A stretch of DNA of 64,000 nt from Desulforhopalus sp. (GTDB lineage: Bacteria > Desulfobacterota > Desulfobulbia > Desulfobulbales > Desulfocapsaceae), in the NCBI GenBank assembly GCA_023231425.1, contig JALNVI010000002.1:1-64000 (forward strand), read 5' to 3'. The position numbers and the translations under genes were made by a program. Positions within the stretch are counted from its first letter, which is position 1, and the number at the start of each line of letters is the position of its first letter. Below, in pieces: positions 34,595-42,584 of the stretch. The notes beneath the pieces are model-generated. The model made no database searches. It was not told the DNA's origin and saw only the letters and a list, made by a program, of their open reading frames with translations.

Positions 34595-35448
34595 GCCTCT
34601 CTCCTGAAAAATTCAGCAATCCGTGGAATAACCTCTTCCCGTGCATCTTCCAGCACATAGTGCCCCGCGTCTTCATAACAGTGATGTTCAGCCTCAGGGA
34701 AGAGCGCACACCAGCGCTGGTAAAAGGCCATATTAAAACAGAAATCACGTCCACCCCAGAGAATAAGCATGCGTCCCGCACCACGAAACTGGGAAAGAGC
34801 ATTTTCTATCTCTATCAACTTCGCCATACTGACATCCCCTTCCTTCATTGGGATATCTTTGACAAAGCGGTGGACAGCAACACGGTTGTGCCAGTTATTA
34901 TACGGTTTGAGGTAAGCACGTTTCACCTCGGAACTCAGCGATCTGTTCACAGCCATAAAGGTGGCAGGCCAGGCAAAGCCATTCAGTCCCCGTACCAGAA
35001 TTTCCCCAAAGAACGGGATGCGACAGACAGCAATACGCCTCGGCATCGAGGGAAACCGGAAGGCGGCAGTATTGAGAATAACGACCTTGTCAACCAGTTG
35101 CGGCCGTCCTGCCGCCAGTCCCATCCCGATTGCCCCGCCCCAGTCATGCACGACAAGCGAGAATCGCTCTATGCCGAGAGAATCCAGCAGAGATTCGAGA
35201 TTGGCAATGTGACTGGCGAGAGTATAGGCATATTTTTGTGGTTTACTCGACAGACCACAGCCGAGGTGATCCACAGCGATCACTCGATGGGTTGAACGCA
35301 ATTCTGCCACAACGTTTCTATAATAGTAGGACCATGTAGGATTTCCATGGACAAGCACTGCTACGGGACCTTCACCTTCATCGAGATAGTGCAGACGTCC
35401 GGCTGGAAGGTGATGATAATGAGAGACAAAAGGGTATTCAGGCAACAC
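34591..35448 (-). CDS. oleB: Alpha/beta hydrolase, beta-lactone decarboxylase (OleB-like)
   Basis: 285 residues from a GTG at 35448 with CAGGGAG upstream. Haloalkane-dehalogenase-like fold: HGNPTWSYYYR (oxyanion region) near 34, the nucleophile Asp in VVHDWGG near 115, WGGRDFCFN carrying the acid near 235 and the catalytic His in DAGHYVLEDA near 265. OleB converts the cis-beta-lactone to a cis-olefin and CO2, the last step. RFVKDIPM and LNTAAFRFPSMPR also fit OleB. First gene of oleB-oleC-oleD-bepA. Confidence 0.88.
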   Translation of the reverse strand: MLPEYPFVSHYHHLPAGRLHYLDEGEGPVAVLVHGNPTWSYYYRNVVAELRSTHRVIAVDHLGCGLSSKPQKYAYTLASHIANLESLLDSLGIERFSLVVHDWGGAIGMGLAAGRPQLVDKVVILNTAAFRFPSMPRRIAVCRIPFFGEILVRGLNGFAWPATFMAVNRSLSSEVKRAYLKPYNNWHNRVAVHRFVKDIPMKEGDVSMAKLIEIENALSQFRGAGRMLILWGGRDFCFNMAFYQRWCALFPEAEHHCYEDAGHYVLEDAREEVIPRIAEFFRREA

Positions 35449-35927
35449 AGCAACTCCCTGGAAAAAAGATAATAGTTGATAAAAAACAAATTCAGAGTCA
35501 AAAAAATTATAGAAAAAATTAAGTAAATTTGTTCTGCAATAGCTGTAGAATTTTTACACTTATTTTAGATGAATATCCAGCAGGAATAAGACCTGCAGGC
35601 ACAAAATGACAAATTATGCGCTCCCTTGCGGAGTTGTAACACCTGAAAGTTCCCCTGAATAAAAGGGAAAGGACGAATATTTCTTCTTGCGTTCTCCCCC
35701 GGATTATGATAAACCCACCTTCAGTGTTGCATTTTACGAGGCTTCTCTCTTCAGGATAATGCCTGAAGGAGGGACGCAAACTCTGCTAAGGTAGACGGGT
35801 AAAATTGTAACAGTTTTTTAAGTCCGGCCGGAAGTGAGGTATTAACCCAACAGGGCTCACATCAGCAAGGCAGGAAAAATTTTTATTGGTTCACAATGTG
35901 AACCCGATTACCAACAGGAGTTGTATC
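35449..35927. other. 479 bp divergent spacer between oleB and the cold-shock gene
   Basis: AT-rich, with promoters for oleB (minus) and the cold-shock gene (plus) expected. No oleA or other credible gene lies here; an open frame at 35519-35779 on the minus strand has no ribosome site or family features. The last 150 bp probably form the cold-shock mRNA leader. No R1 or R2 repeat was seen. Confidence 0.5.
35888..35904 (+). promoter_or_regulatory. Palindrome in the cold-shock gene leader
   Basis: GGTTCACAATGTGAACC, a 7 bp perfect inverted repeat around AAT, 12 bp upstream of the CAGGAG ribosome site. It could be an operator or an mRNA hairpin affecting initiation. Confidence 0.45.
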
Positions 35928-36128
35928 ATGGCAGAAGGAACAGTTAAGTGGTTTAATGACGCTAAAGGTTTTGGCTTTATCGAGCAAGATGGTGGACAAG
36001 ATGTATTCGTACATTATTCTGCTATCCAGGGCGACGGCTTCAAATCTCTCGAAGAAGGTTGTCGAGTAACTTTTGAAATCGTTGACGGCCCGAAAGGCCC
36101 CGCTGCTGACAAGGTTCAGAAAATCTGA
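35928..36128 (+). CDS. csp: Cold-shock protein, CspA family
   Basis: 66 residues, one cold-shock OB-fold. The RNP1 motif is KGFGFIEQD and the RNP2 motif is DVFVHYSAI, with [11 protein letters not shown] before them. It binds single-stranded RNA and DNA and melts mRNA structure. ACAGGAGTTGTATC precedes the ATG at 35928. The unusually long leader and the strong terminator suggest an abundant, separately controlled transcript; cold induction is inferred only. Confidence 0.96.
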   Translation: MAEGTVKWFNDAKGFGFIEQDGGQDVFVHYSAIQGDGFKSLEEGCRVTFEIVDGPKGPAADKVQKI

Positions 36129-36151
36129 GCTTCGTTATACCGCGATTTCAT

Positions 36152-36191
36152 AAAAACCCCTGTAGAGTATTTACTCTATAGGGGTTTTTTT
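36152..36191 (+). terminator. Terminator of the cold-shock gene
   Basis: AAAAACCCCTGTAGAG, loop, CTCTATAGGGGTTTTTTT; an A-tract, a GC stem and a T-run. Confidence 0.9.
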
Positions 36192-36207
36192 ATTCCCTCA
36201 TCTTAAG

Positions 36208-36383
36208 GGGGCATAGAATAATCGCCCATCTTCTTCGTTACAGTAAAAAAATTATCCTCCGACAAAGCGAGGAACAAGACGTCGAGATAAGCACCATACT
36301 CCGAGAGCAAAGTTATGCCTGTGGTAAATTCCCTTCTTTGCCTCAAAAATAAACGCAATGCAAGTTGTTTCAAGGTACCCTTA
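36208..36383 (-). repeat. R1 repeat copy g (reverse)
   Basis: AGGGGGCATAGAATAATCGC, then CGTTACAGTAAAAAAATTAT, GACAAAGCGAGGAAC, GCAAAGTTATGCCTGTGGTA, and the outer end AGTTGTTTCAAGGTACCCTT. Confidence 0.75.
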
Positions 36384-36500
36384 ATCAAGCTCTAAAACTA
36401 ACCATTCTGAAAATTCTTATAAAGAAGAATCCTTTCCGCATCCACACCCTCATTCATCGCCCCGGCCGGGCTCAGAAACCCGGCTGAAGCGAGAAGCCCC

Positions 36501-38234
36501 TTACATAACCGTTAATGGCAGATACTCAGGTTGCCAGCGCATCCGTTCGATTAATCGCACAAGCCGGGCCTCATCGTTGTTATGCGTGAAATCAGAGAAG
36601 GCACAGGGGCGGGAGACCCCCATCTTCACCGCACACAGGGCCACTGCACTGGCAACGTGCAGGGCTGCCTCCTGAATCTGGTGTATATCCGGGGTGAGCC
36701 TTCCCATCCCAATCTCAGCCGGACTCATCATAGCGGAAAGAGCCTCTGCAGCAACATCAAAAAATTCCGGCAGAATCTCTCTGGCACCTGACGCAAGAAC
36801 CCCCAGCGCAACCCCCGGACAAATCATTGCGCTGTTGCACTGACTCGCGCCACTGCATCCAAGAGCATCAACCTCATTACAGGAATGTCCTATAGAGAGC
36901 AAAAAACCATCCTCTGCCCACTTGCAGACATTCTGACAAAAGATATCCGGAACGGAGATGTGTTGAAAGAGAAGCAATACTATCGGTCTCGGCGTGTTCT
37001 GTCTCAGAGCCTCCGCAATTTCGTCAGAGAAGAAGTAATTTTGCCCGGACGTGGCTATAAGCGTTGTAATGTCTGCCTGGGCAACCACCTTCGCACCATC
37101 GTTGAAACTGACATCTTTCATCCATGGATATTTCTTCAGAGATTTGGCGTATGGAGCTTTGTAATATGGCACCCCCTGATTTTTCACCAGCATCTCCTGT
37201 TTCCCAATAATGAATATCTGCTCGCAGGCCTCTTTATCTTGCAGCCCGGCCTGTATAAGGGACCGGCGAAGTTGATCTGCTATACCGATTGCACTGGGGC
37301 CACCACCATGAATGAGAAATTTTTGATTGATCAGCTTCTCTTTTTTCACTTTCATGGCCGAAAGGATATTAGCGAGTGCAATTGCCCCGGAACCACGCAG
37401 ATCATCATTAAAACTGAGAAGCTCATCACAGAATGCATTTTGAATAGAGATTGCATTAGGTGTGGAAAAATCCTCCCACTGACAGACTGCACTGGGTAAA
37501 ACACTGCGAAACGCCCTGACAAAACGACCAATGAAAGAGAGATATGCCTCCCCTTCGAGTCTCGGCTGACGCCAGCCGAGATACTGATCATCGGCAAGCA
37601 GCTCTTCGTTGTTCGTTCCGACATCAAGGGTAACCGGAAGACAGTGCCATGGGGCTATTCCCGCTCCCTGAGTATAAATCATTAATTTCCCAAGACAGAC
37701 GGCAATTCCCCCCACCCCCTGATCACCCAGACCAAGAACTCCCTGATTATCTGTCACCACGGCAAGGCGGATATCACGGTGATCGAAACGACGAAGGAGA
37801 TCTTCCGCTCGATTAATATTTCCCGGATGAAGATGGAGACCATGAGCCTGACGGAACATGGAGGAGTAGTTCTGCACGGCGATTCCCACCGTGGGGGTAT
37901 AAATTATTTTGATCCAGGAGGGAATGTCACTGGCGATAAGTGCATGGGCAAGGGTGACATTGCGGCCAAAAAGTGCACGGATAAAAATATATTTCTCAAG
38001 GTCACTCTGTTTCTGCGCCACCTTCATCCTGCTGCCGGCAAGCTGCTGTTCAAGAGTTCGATGACCTGGAGGCAACGAACCTTCAAGCTGCAGCAGCTCT
38101 CTCTCCGCAGAGGTAAAGGCGGTTCCCTTGTTTATATAATTTGTTGCCTGGGCAGACTGTCCGTCGGCATACACAACTATTTCTCTGGTATTACCATACT
38201 CATCAGACTTCAAGCGAAACAGGCTGCTTACCAT
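36501..38234 (-). CDS. Malic enzyme family protein with altered substrate pocket
   Basis: 577 residues, the size and fold of large NAD-type malic enzymes (oxidative decarboxylation of malate to pyruvate). Retained: YTPTVG with the catalytic Tyr (about 112), the Lys in CLGKLMIY, the metal ligands in QWEDFSTPNA and FNDDLRGSG, and a dinucleotide loop GGGPSAIGIAD. Altered: the malate-binding Arg in the usual DGERILGLGD is Gly here (DNQGVLGLGD); the usual SNPTS loop reads FQHIS (about 422); GQGNN reads SQCNS (about 463); and the ASGSPF motif reads SIGHSCNEV. So activity on malate is uncertain. AAGGAGCCACG precedes the ATG. Divergent from kamA-like over 62 bp. Confidence 0.75.
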   Translation of the reverse strand: MVSSLFRLKSDEYGNTREIVVYADGQSAQATNYINKGTAFTSAERELLQLEGSLPPGHRTLEQQLAGSRMKVAQKQSDLEKYIFIRALFGRNVTLAHALIASDIPSWIKIIYTPTVGIAVQNYSSMFRQAHGLHLHPGNINRAEDLLRRFDHRDIRLAVVTDNQGVLGLGDQGVGGIAVCLGKLMIYTQGAGIAPWHCLPVTLDVGTNNEELLADDQYLGWRQPRLEGEAYLSFIGRFVRAFRSVLPSAVCQWEDFSTPNAISIQNAFCDELLSFNDDLRGSGAIALANILSAMKVKKEKLINQKFLIHGGGPSAIGIADQLRRSLIQAGLQDKEACEQIFIIGKQEMLVKNQGVPYYKAPYAKSLKKYPWMKDVSFNDGAKVVAQADITTLIATSGQNYFFSDEIAEALRQNTPRPIVLLLFQHISVPDIFCQNVCKWAEDGFLLSIGHSCNEVDALGCSGASQCNSAMICPGVALGVLASGAREILPEFFDVAAEALSAMMSPAEIGMGRLTPDIHQIQEAALHVASAVALCAVKMGVSRPCAFSDFTHNNDEARLVRLIERMRWQPEYLPLTVM

Positions 38235-38296
38235 CGTGGCTCCTTAAACATGGTTGAGATTGAGATTTTTTGAAGTGGTGAAACGCCGGACAGTGA

Positions 38297-39439
38297 ATGA
38301 TGGTAAAGTACCAATTTTTGCCTCCACACGACCTGAAACACGTTGACAATACGCCCCCGTACTTCCATAATGCGGGCATGGAAACATGGCAGAAAGCAAT
38401 ACAGGAGAGCATTACCAGACCACAGGACCTCCCGGAGCATCTACGACCATCAAAGGGAGATAATACCGCATTGGCTGAGGTAATTGCAAACTTTCCAATG
38501 AGGATTAACAGCTGGTATCTTGCAAAGATCAAAGAGATTGATGATCCTTTGTGGAAACAGGCAGTTCCGAATGTCCGAGAGCTTGCAGAATCTCCCTGCC
38601 TGGAAGACCCGCTGCAGGAAGAGCGACTCAGCCCCGTCCCCTGCCTCGTCCATAAATTCCCCAATCGCGTGCTCTTTCTCGTCTCTTCGCAGTGTGCGAT
38701 GTACTGCCGGTTCTGCACGAGGAAACGCAAGGTTGGTCACCCGGAAATGGTCGTAAACCAGAATGAACTGGATGCCGCTTTTCGCTATATCGAGTCTCAC
38801 AGGGAAATCCGCGATGTACTCATTTCCGGTGGTGATCCGCTGCTCCTCAGCGACGATCGACTGGATGATATTCTGGCGCGTCTCTCCCGCATTGACCATG
38901 TCAAGATGATCCGTATTGGCAGCCGCACCCCATCTACCCTGCCCCTGCGAATTACCGGTCGCCTCGTGGAAGTGCTGAAGAAATATCATCCACTCTATAT
39001 AAACACCCACTTCAATCACCCCGCCGAAATTACTCCCGAGGCAGCCGAAGCCTGTGCCCGGCTCGCCGATGCAGGAATTCCACTGGGCTGTCAGACTGTT
39101 CTGCTGCGGGGCATCAATGACTCTACAGAAACGATTGCCTCGCTGATGCACTCCCTTCTTGAGATGCGGGTGCGGCCATACTACCTTTTTCAGGGCGACA
39201 TCACTCGTGGTACTGACCATTTCCGCACCAGTATCGACACAGGTCTTTCCATCATGCACAACCTCTCCCAACGTCTCTCCGGCATGGCTGTTCCCGCTTT
39301 CACTTTCGATCTTCCCGATGGCAGTGGTAAAATTGCCCTTACCCCCGATGCCATCGTAAAGCGTGAAGGTTCCGTCCTCTTTCTGAGAAACAATTTTGGC
39401 AAAATTGTTCCCTGTCCGGACGGGTCCGCCAGCAGCTGA
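38297..39439 (+). CDS. kamA: Lysine 2,3-aminomutase family radical SAM enzyme
   Basis: 380 residues (ATGATG start; an internal ATG at residue 28 is also possible). The radical SAM cysteines are Cys133, Cys137 and Cys140 in CAMYCRFCTRKRKVG, the exact KamA pattern. The PLP lysine sits in DGSGKIALTP. Both aspartates that bind the lysine substrate in the clostridial enzyme appear conserved, in FQGDITRGTDHF and FTFDLPDGSGK. This favours lysine over glutamate as substrate. Products could be free beta-lysine (osmolyte, with an acetyltransferase) or beta-lysylated EF-P (EpmB); no ablB, epmA or efp is adjacent. Confidence 0.82.
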   Translation: MMVKYQFLPPHDLKHVDNTPPYFHNAGMETWQKAIQESITRPQDLPEHLRPSKGDNTALAEVIANFPMRINSWYLAKIKEIDDPLWKQAVPNVRELAESPCLEDPLQEERLSPVPCLVHKFPNRVLFLVSSQCAMYCRFCTRKRKVGHPEMVVNQNELDAAFRYIESHREIRDVLISGGDPLLLSDDRLDDILARLSRIDHVKMIRIGSRTPSTLPLRITGRLVEVLKKYHPLYINTHFNHPAEITPEAAEACARLADAGIPLGCQTVLLRGINDSTETIASLMHSLLEMRVRPYYLFQGDITRGTDHFRTSIDTGLSIMHNLSQRLSGMAVPAFTFDLPDGSGKIALTPDAIVKREGSVLFLRNNFGKIVPCPDGSASS

Positions 39440-39447
39440 AGATGAAG

Positions 39448-39684
39448 GATTGAAGCAGGGAGGCAGGAGACGGGAGAAAGGAGACAGGAGACGGGAGAAA
39501 GGAGACAGGGAAAAGCAAAAGACGGAACAGCGAAAAGATTTTAAAACTAAACAGGGCTTTGCTGTTGTTGTTATATATTTACTCTTCGCGTTCTTCGTGT
39601 CCTTCACGGTAAAAACTGCTTTTCCGCTGTTTGCTTTTCCCTTTCTCCTGCCTCCCGCCTCCTTTTTCTTTTTTTGCCTTTTCC
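39448..39684. repeat. R2 repeat copy 4 with GGAGACGGGAGAAA tandem units
   Basis: Left arm GGAGACGGGAGAAAGGAGAC repeated about twice (39466-39511), centre TTTTAAAACTAAACAGGG, right arm CTCTTCGCGTTCTTCGTGTC then CTTTCTCCTGCCTCCCGCCT. It lies between convergent kamA and priA. Confidence 0.6.
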
Positions 39685-39687
39685 CTG

Positions 39688-42246
39688 TTACATCATGTTT
39701 TCCGGATCTATATCCACCGAAATCTCTGTCCCACCCTGTATAATCTCCTTTCCCACAGTCAACACCTGCAGACTCAACCGATGAATCAGCGATGGCGTCT
39801 GCCCGCGTACAAGAATTTGATAGCGATAGCTGTCCCGCACCTTGTCAATCGGCGAAGGCGCCGGACCGAGGATCTCAATCTCCACCTTTTCCTCCTTTGC
39901 CCACTGACGGCAGAAACGTGCCAGGGCAATGCTGTCCAGACGCACTTTATCTTCGACCCGGCCCTTCAAACGAAAGAGTACCAGGCGGACAAAGGGAGGA
40001 AATGCGGGATTCCGCCGCAGTTCATACTCGTAGTCAAAAAACTCAACATACTGCTGTCGGGTGGCGTAGTAAATCGCATAGTGTTCCGGCCGCAGGGTCT
40101 GGATGACCACCTCGCCAGGCAACTCCCCACGCCCTGCCCGCCCGGTCACCTGGGTGATGAGCTGAAAGCTCTTTTCCGCAGCCTTGTAATCCGGCATACT
40201 CATACCGCCGTCAGCCCACACCGCACCCACCAGGGTCACTGCAGGAAAATGGTGTCCTTTGGCGATCATCTGCGTACCAATGAGAATATCAATGCGGCGC
40301 TCCCGCATATCCTCGAGCAGTTTGTGGAACTGCCGACGGTCTCCGGCAATATCGGAATCAATGCGACGCACCACGGCATCGGGAAAAAATTTCTGCGTCT
40401 CTTCCTCTACCCGTTCTGTACCAAATCCGGCAGGGGCCAGTGCCGTAGAACGGCACTGGCTGCAGACCATTTCCCCCGGCAGCCAGGCAGTGTTGTTGCC
40501 ACAATAGTGGCAGATAAGACGATTATTGTGCTTATGCAGGGTCATGCTGACATTACAGTGAGGACACTGCACCGGCGTTCCGCATTGACTGCAGAGAATT
40601 GCCGAGGAGAAACCACGGCGATTCATCAGCAGTATGGTCTGGTGACCGACCGCAAGATTCTGTTCCATCTTCTCCAGCAGTGTTTCCGAAAGGATACGAC
40701 TGCGCTGGAGTTGATGACGGGCATTGAGATCCACCAGCACAATCTCCGGAAGATGACTTTCACCAATGCGCTTATCCATGGAGAGCAGAGTAAACTTTCC
40801 CCCGCGTCCGTGGGCGAAACTGGTCACGGAGGGGGTGGCTGAACCGAGTATTACCGTACTTTCCTGCTGCAGACCGCGCACTACGGCGAGATCTCGGCCG
40901 TTGTAGCGAAAGCTGTCATCCTGTTTGTAACTGCCGTCGTGTTCCTCATCAACAATGATCAGTCCGGGATCCTTCACCGGCGCAAAGATCGCCGAACGCG
41001 CACCTATAACAATTTTCGCCTCGCCACTCAGCGCGAGACTGTATTGATCAAGTTTCTGCGGCGCACTCAGGCCGGAGTGCTGCAGCACCACCTGATCGCC
41101 GAATCGGGCAACGAACTGTCCCTCGAGCTGGGTGGCAAGGGCTATCTCAGGGACCAAAACGATGACATCCCGTCCTTTTGCCAGCGTAGTCTCCGCCGCC
41201 CGCAGATAGACTTCAGTCTTCCCGGAACCGGTAATCCCGTGGAGCAGGAAGGTCTCATACCGATGCGCCTCTATGGCCGGGTTTATTTTTTTCAGGACCT
41301 CCTGCTGCTGCGGACTGAGAAGTTCGGGGCGGGTATAGCGCAGACTGAAATCTGCCACCATGCCGCCGAAGGGATCACGGAAGATACGGCGGATATGCTG
41401 CAGAATGCTCCCCTGCTCAAGCAGCTGTGCGAGAGGCTTTGAGGCTCCAGAATAGACCCGGCGCAACTCCCTCCCCGGAAGCTCCGCGAGCTCGTTCTCT
41501 GTGCAGAGGGTGGCAAGGGTATAAACAGTACGTGTCTGCGCAACGCTGAAATCAAGATTCAGATCAATCTCTATTTTCTTACGGAAATTTTTAAGTATCT
41601 CCGCCATCACATCATCTTTCTGTTCTTTTAGAAAGCATGCAGAAATCTTCTGCAGCTCCGGAGACAGAGAGAAACACTCCTCCATCTTACGACCAGTGCG
41701 CTCGCGGACAATGGTTTCCACACTCTGCAACTGCCCCTCTTCACAGAGCCGGGCAAGTATCTTTGCAGAGCCCTTTTTCCGCAAAAGAGCGCTGCTTTCG
41801 GCCATCGAAAGCTCTTTTTTCTCAACAAAAACCTTTAACCAGGCAGCCTCCTCCAGCGGCAGTTCGCAAGGGTCACAGAGCCGGACCAGCCTGCGGCCTC
41901 CCTTCACTGTAGTGCCGCCCGGCAGTGCAGCCTTGATCACCTGACCAATCGGGTAGAGATAGTACTCGGCAACCCAGCGAAAAAACGGCACCATCTCCCC
42001 ATGGAAAAACGGCTCATAATCAAGCAGCTGCAAGACATTCCGCAGACGGATTTTTTTTCCACCGTTTTCTTTGATGGCCTCGCCCGGCCCAAGGATATAA
42101 CCGGTCACCCGCTGCCGCCCGAGAGGCACAAAAACCCTGCGCCCGATAAGCGGGGCAGCATCCGTGACCGTCAGATCATCAGACAACACATAGGTGAGAG
42201 TATGGAAAAGCGGCGCGGCGACGGCAATTTCGAGGAGTTGTGGCAT
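39688..42246 (-). CDS. priA: Primosomal replication protein N' (PriA helicase)
   Basis: 852 residues from the ATG at 42246 (MPQLLEIAVAAPLFHTLTYV); longer frames start in an A/T run. It reloads the replisome at collapsed forks. The N-terminal DNA-binding domain is followed by Walker A GITGSGKTEVYL and the DEEH box VDEEHDGSYKQ. The zinc region has eight cysteines in four pairs (CSQC, CPHC, CHYC, CSQC). Helicase motifs V/VI include GTQMIAKGHHFP and TQVTGRAGRG. SSB, whose tip PriA binds, is at 4.2 kb. CGAGGAGTTGTGG lies on the other strand and is not a ribosome site; the true site is weak. Confidence 0.96.
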   Translation of the reverse strand: MPQLLEIAVAAPLFHTLTYVLSDDLTVTDAAPLIGRRVFVPLGRQRVTGYILGPGEAIKENGGKKIRLRNVLQLLDYEPFFHGEMVPFFRWVAEYYLYPIGQVIKAALPGGTTVKGGRRLVRLCDPCELPLEEAAWLKVFVEKKELSMAESSALLRKKGSAKILARLCEEGQLQSVETIVRERTGRKMEECFSLSPELQKISACFLKEQKDDVMAEILKNFRKKIEIDLNLDFSVAQTRTVYTLATLCTENELAELPGRELRRVYSGASKPLAQLLEQGSILQHIRRIFRDPFGGMVADFSLRYTRPELLSPQQQEVLKKINPAIEAHRYETFLLHGITGSGKTEVYLRAAETTLAKGRDVIVLVPEIALATQLEGQFVARFGDQVVLQHSGLSAPQKLDQYSLALSGEAKIVIGARSAIFAPVKDPGLIIVDEEHDGSYKQDDSFRYNGRDLAVVRGLQQESTVILGSATPSVTSFAHGRGGKFTLLSMDKRIGESHLPEIVLVDLNARHQLQRSRILSETLLEKMEQNLAVGHQTILLMNRRGFSSAILCSQCGTPVQCPHCNVSMTLHKHNNRLICHYCGNNTAWLPGEMVCSQCRSTALAPAGFGTERVEEETQKFFPDAVVRRIDSDIAGDRRQFHKLLEDMRERRIDILIGTQMIAKGHHFPAVTLVGAVWADGGMSMPDYKAAEKSFQLITQVTGRAGRGELPGEVVIQTLRPEHYAIYYATRQQYVEFFDYEYELRRNPAFPPFVRLVLFRLKGRVEDKVRLDSIALARFCRQWAKEEKVEIEILGPAPSPIDKVRDSYRYQILVRGQTPSLIHRLSLQVLTVGKEIIQGGTEISVDIDPENMM

Positions 42247-42584
42247 AAAGAAAAAAATAAAAAATGGCAAGACAGCGTTATTTACAGGGGACCTTGAAAC
42301 AACTTGCATTTCGTTTATAGTCGAGACACAAAAAAAAATTCATCCCAGACAGATGAGAACCCTGGAAATTATTTTCGCAGTTTTTTGAAAAGAATTTCAT
42401 GAAGGAACTTATACCGAGGATGAATTTTTGACTGTAACAAAGAAGATAAGCAATTATTCGATGTTCCCTGTAGTAGAAAGTGACGGGAGCCGGACATCCC
42501 GGGCTGAAAATACTCCCCGGTCAGTCACAATCCCCTACACTACCCCGGTCTCAAAAATCTGAAAACGAATTTCTCTGTGAAACA
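42247..42584. other. 338 bp divergent spacer between priA and hrpA
   Basis: Mostly an R1 copy (42285-42472). The 110 bp next to hrpA contains CCGGACATCCCGG and CCGGTCAGTCAC stretches, possibly part of the promoter or leader. An open frame from a GTG at 42480 leads into hrpA but looks non-coding before 42585. Confidence 0.5.
42285..42472 (+). repeat. R1 repeat copy h
   Basis: AGGGGACCTTGAAACAACTT and GCATTTCGTTTATAGTCGAG at the start. The middle is diverged with an extra GAACTTATACCGAGG block, also seen in the 55.1 kb copy. The end reads AAGCAATTATTCGATGTTCC. Confidence 0.7.

Larger units (their letters stand above)
36129..36500. other. 372 bp gap between csp and the malic enzyme gene
   Basis: Holds the csp terminator (36152-36191) and an R1 copy (36208-36383). 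The remaining 115 bp has a GC-rich CCCGGCCGGGCTCAGAAACC then CGGCTGAAGCG stretch at 36459-36490, which may form the malic enzyme terminator (CCGGCCGGG and a CCCGGC arm). No gene was seen. Confidence 0.5.

Noticed and set aside
35519..35779. 86-codon minus-strand frame upstream of oleB, considered as a possible oleA remnant
   Set aside because: No thiolase motif, too short, no ribosome site.
39466..39511. GGAGACGGGAGAAA tandem units considered as a CRISPR or minisatellite
   Set aside because: Only about two units, without spacers; part of an R2 arm.
42480..42584. N-terminal extension of HrpA from a GTG
   Set aside because: It translates the end of the gap with no ribosome site; homology starts at MNLNYPAEL.
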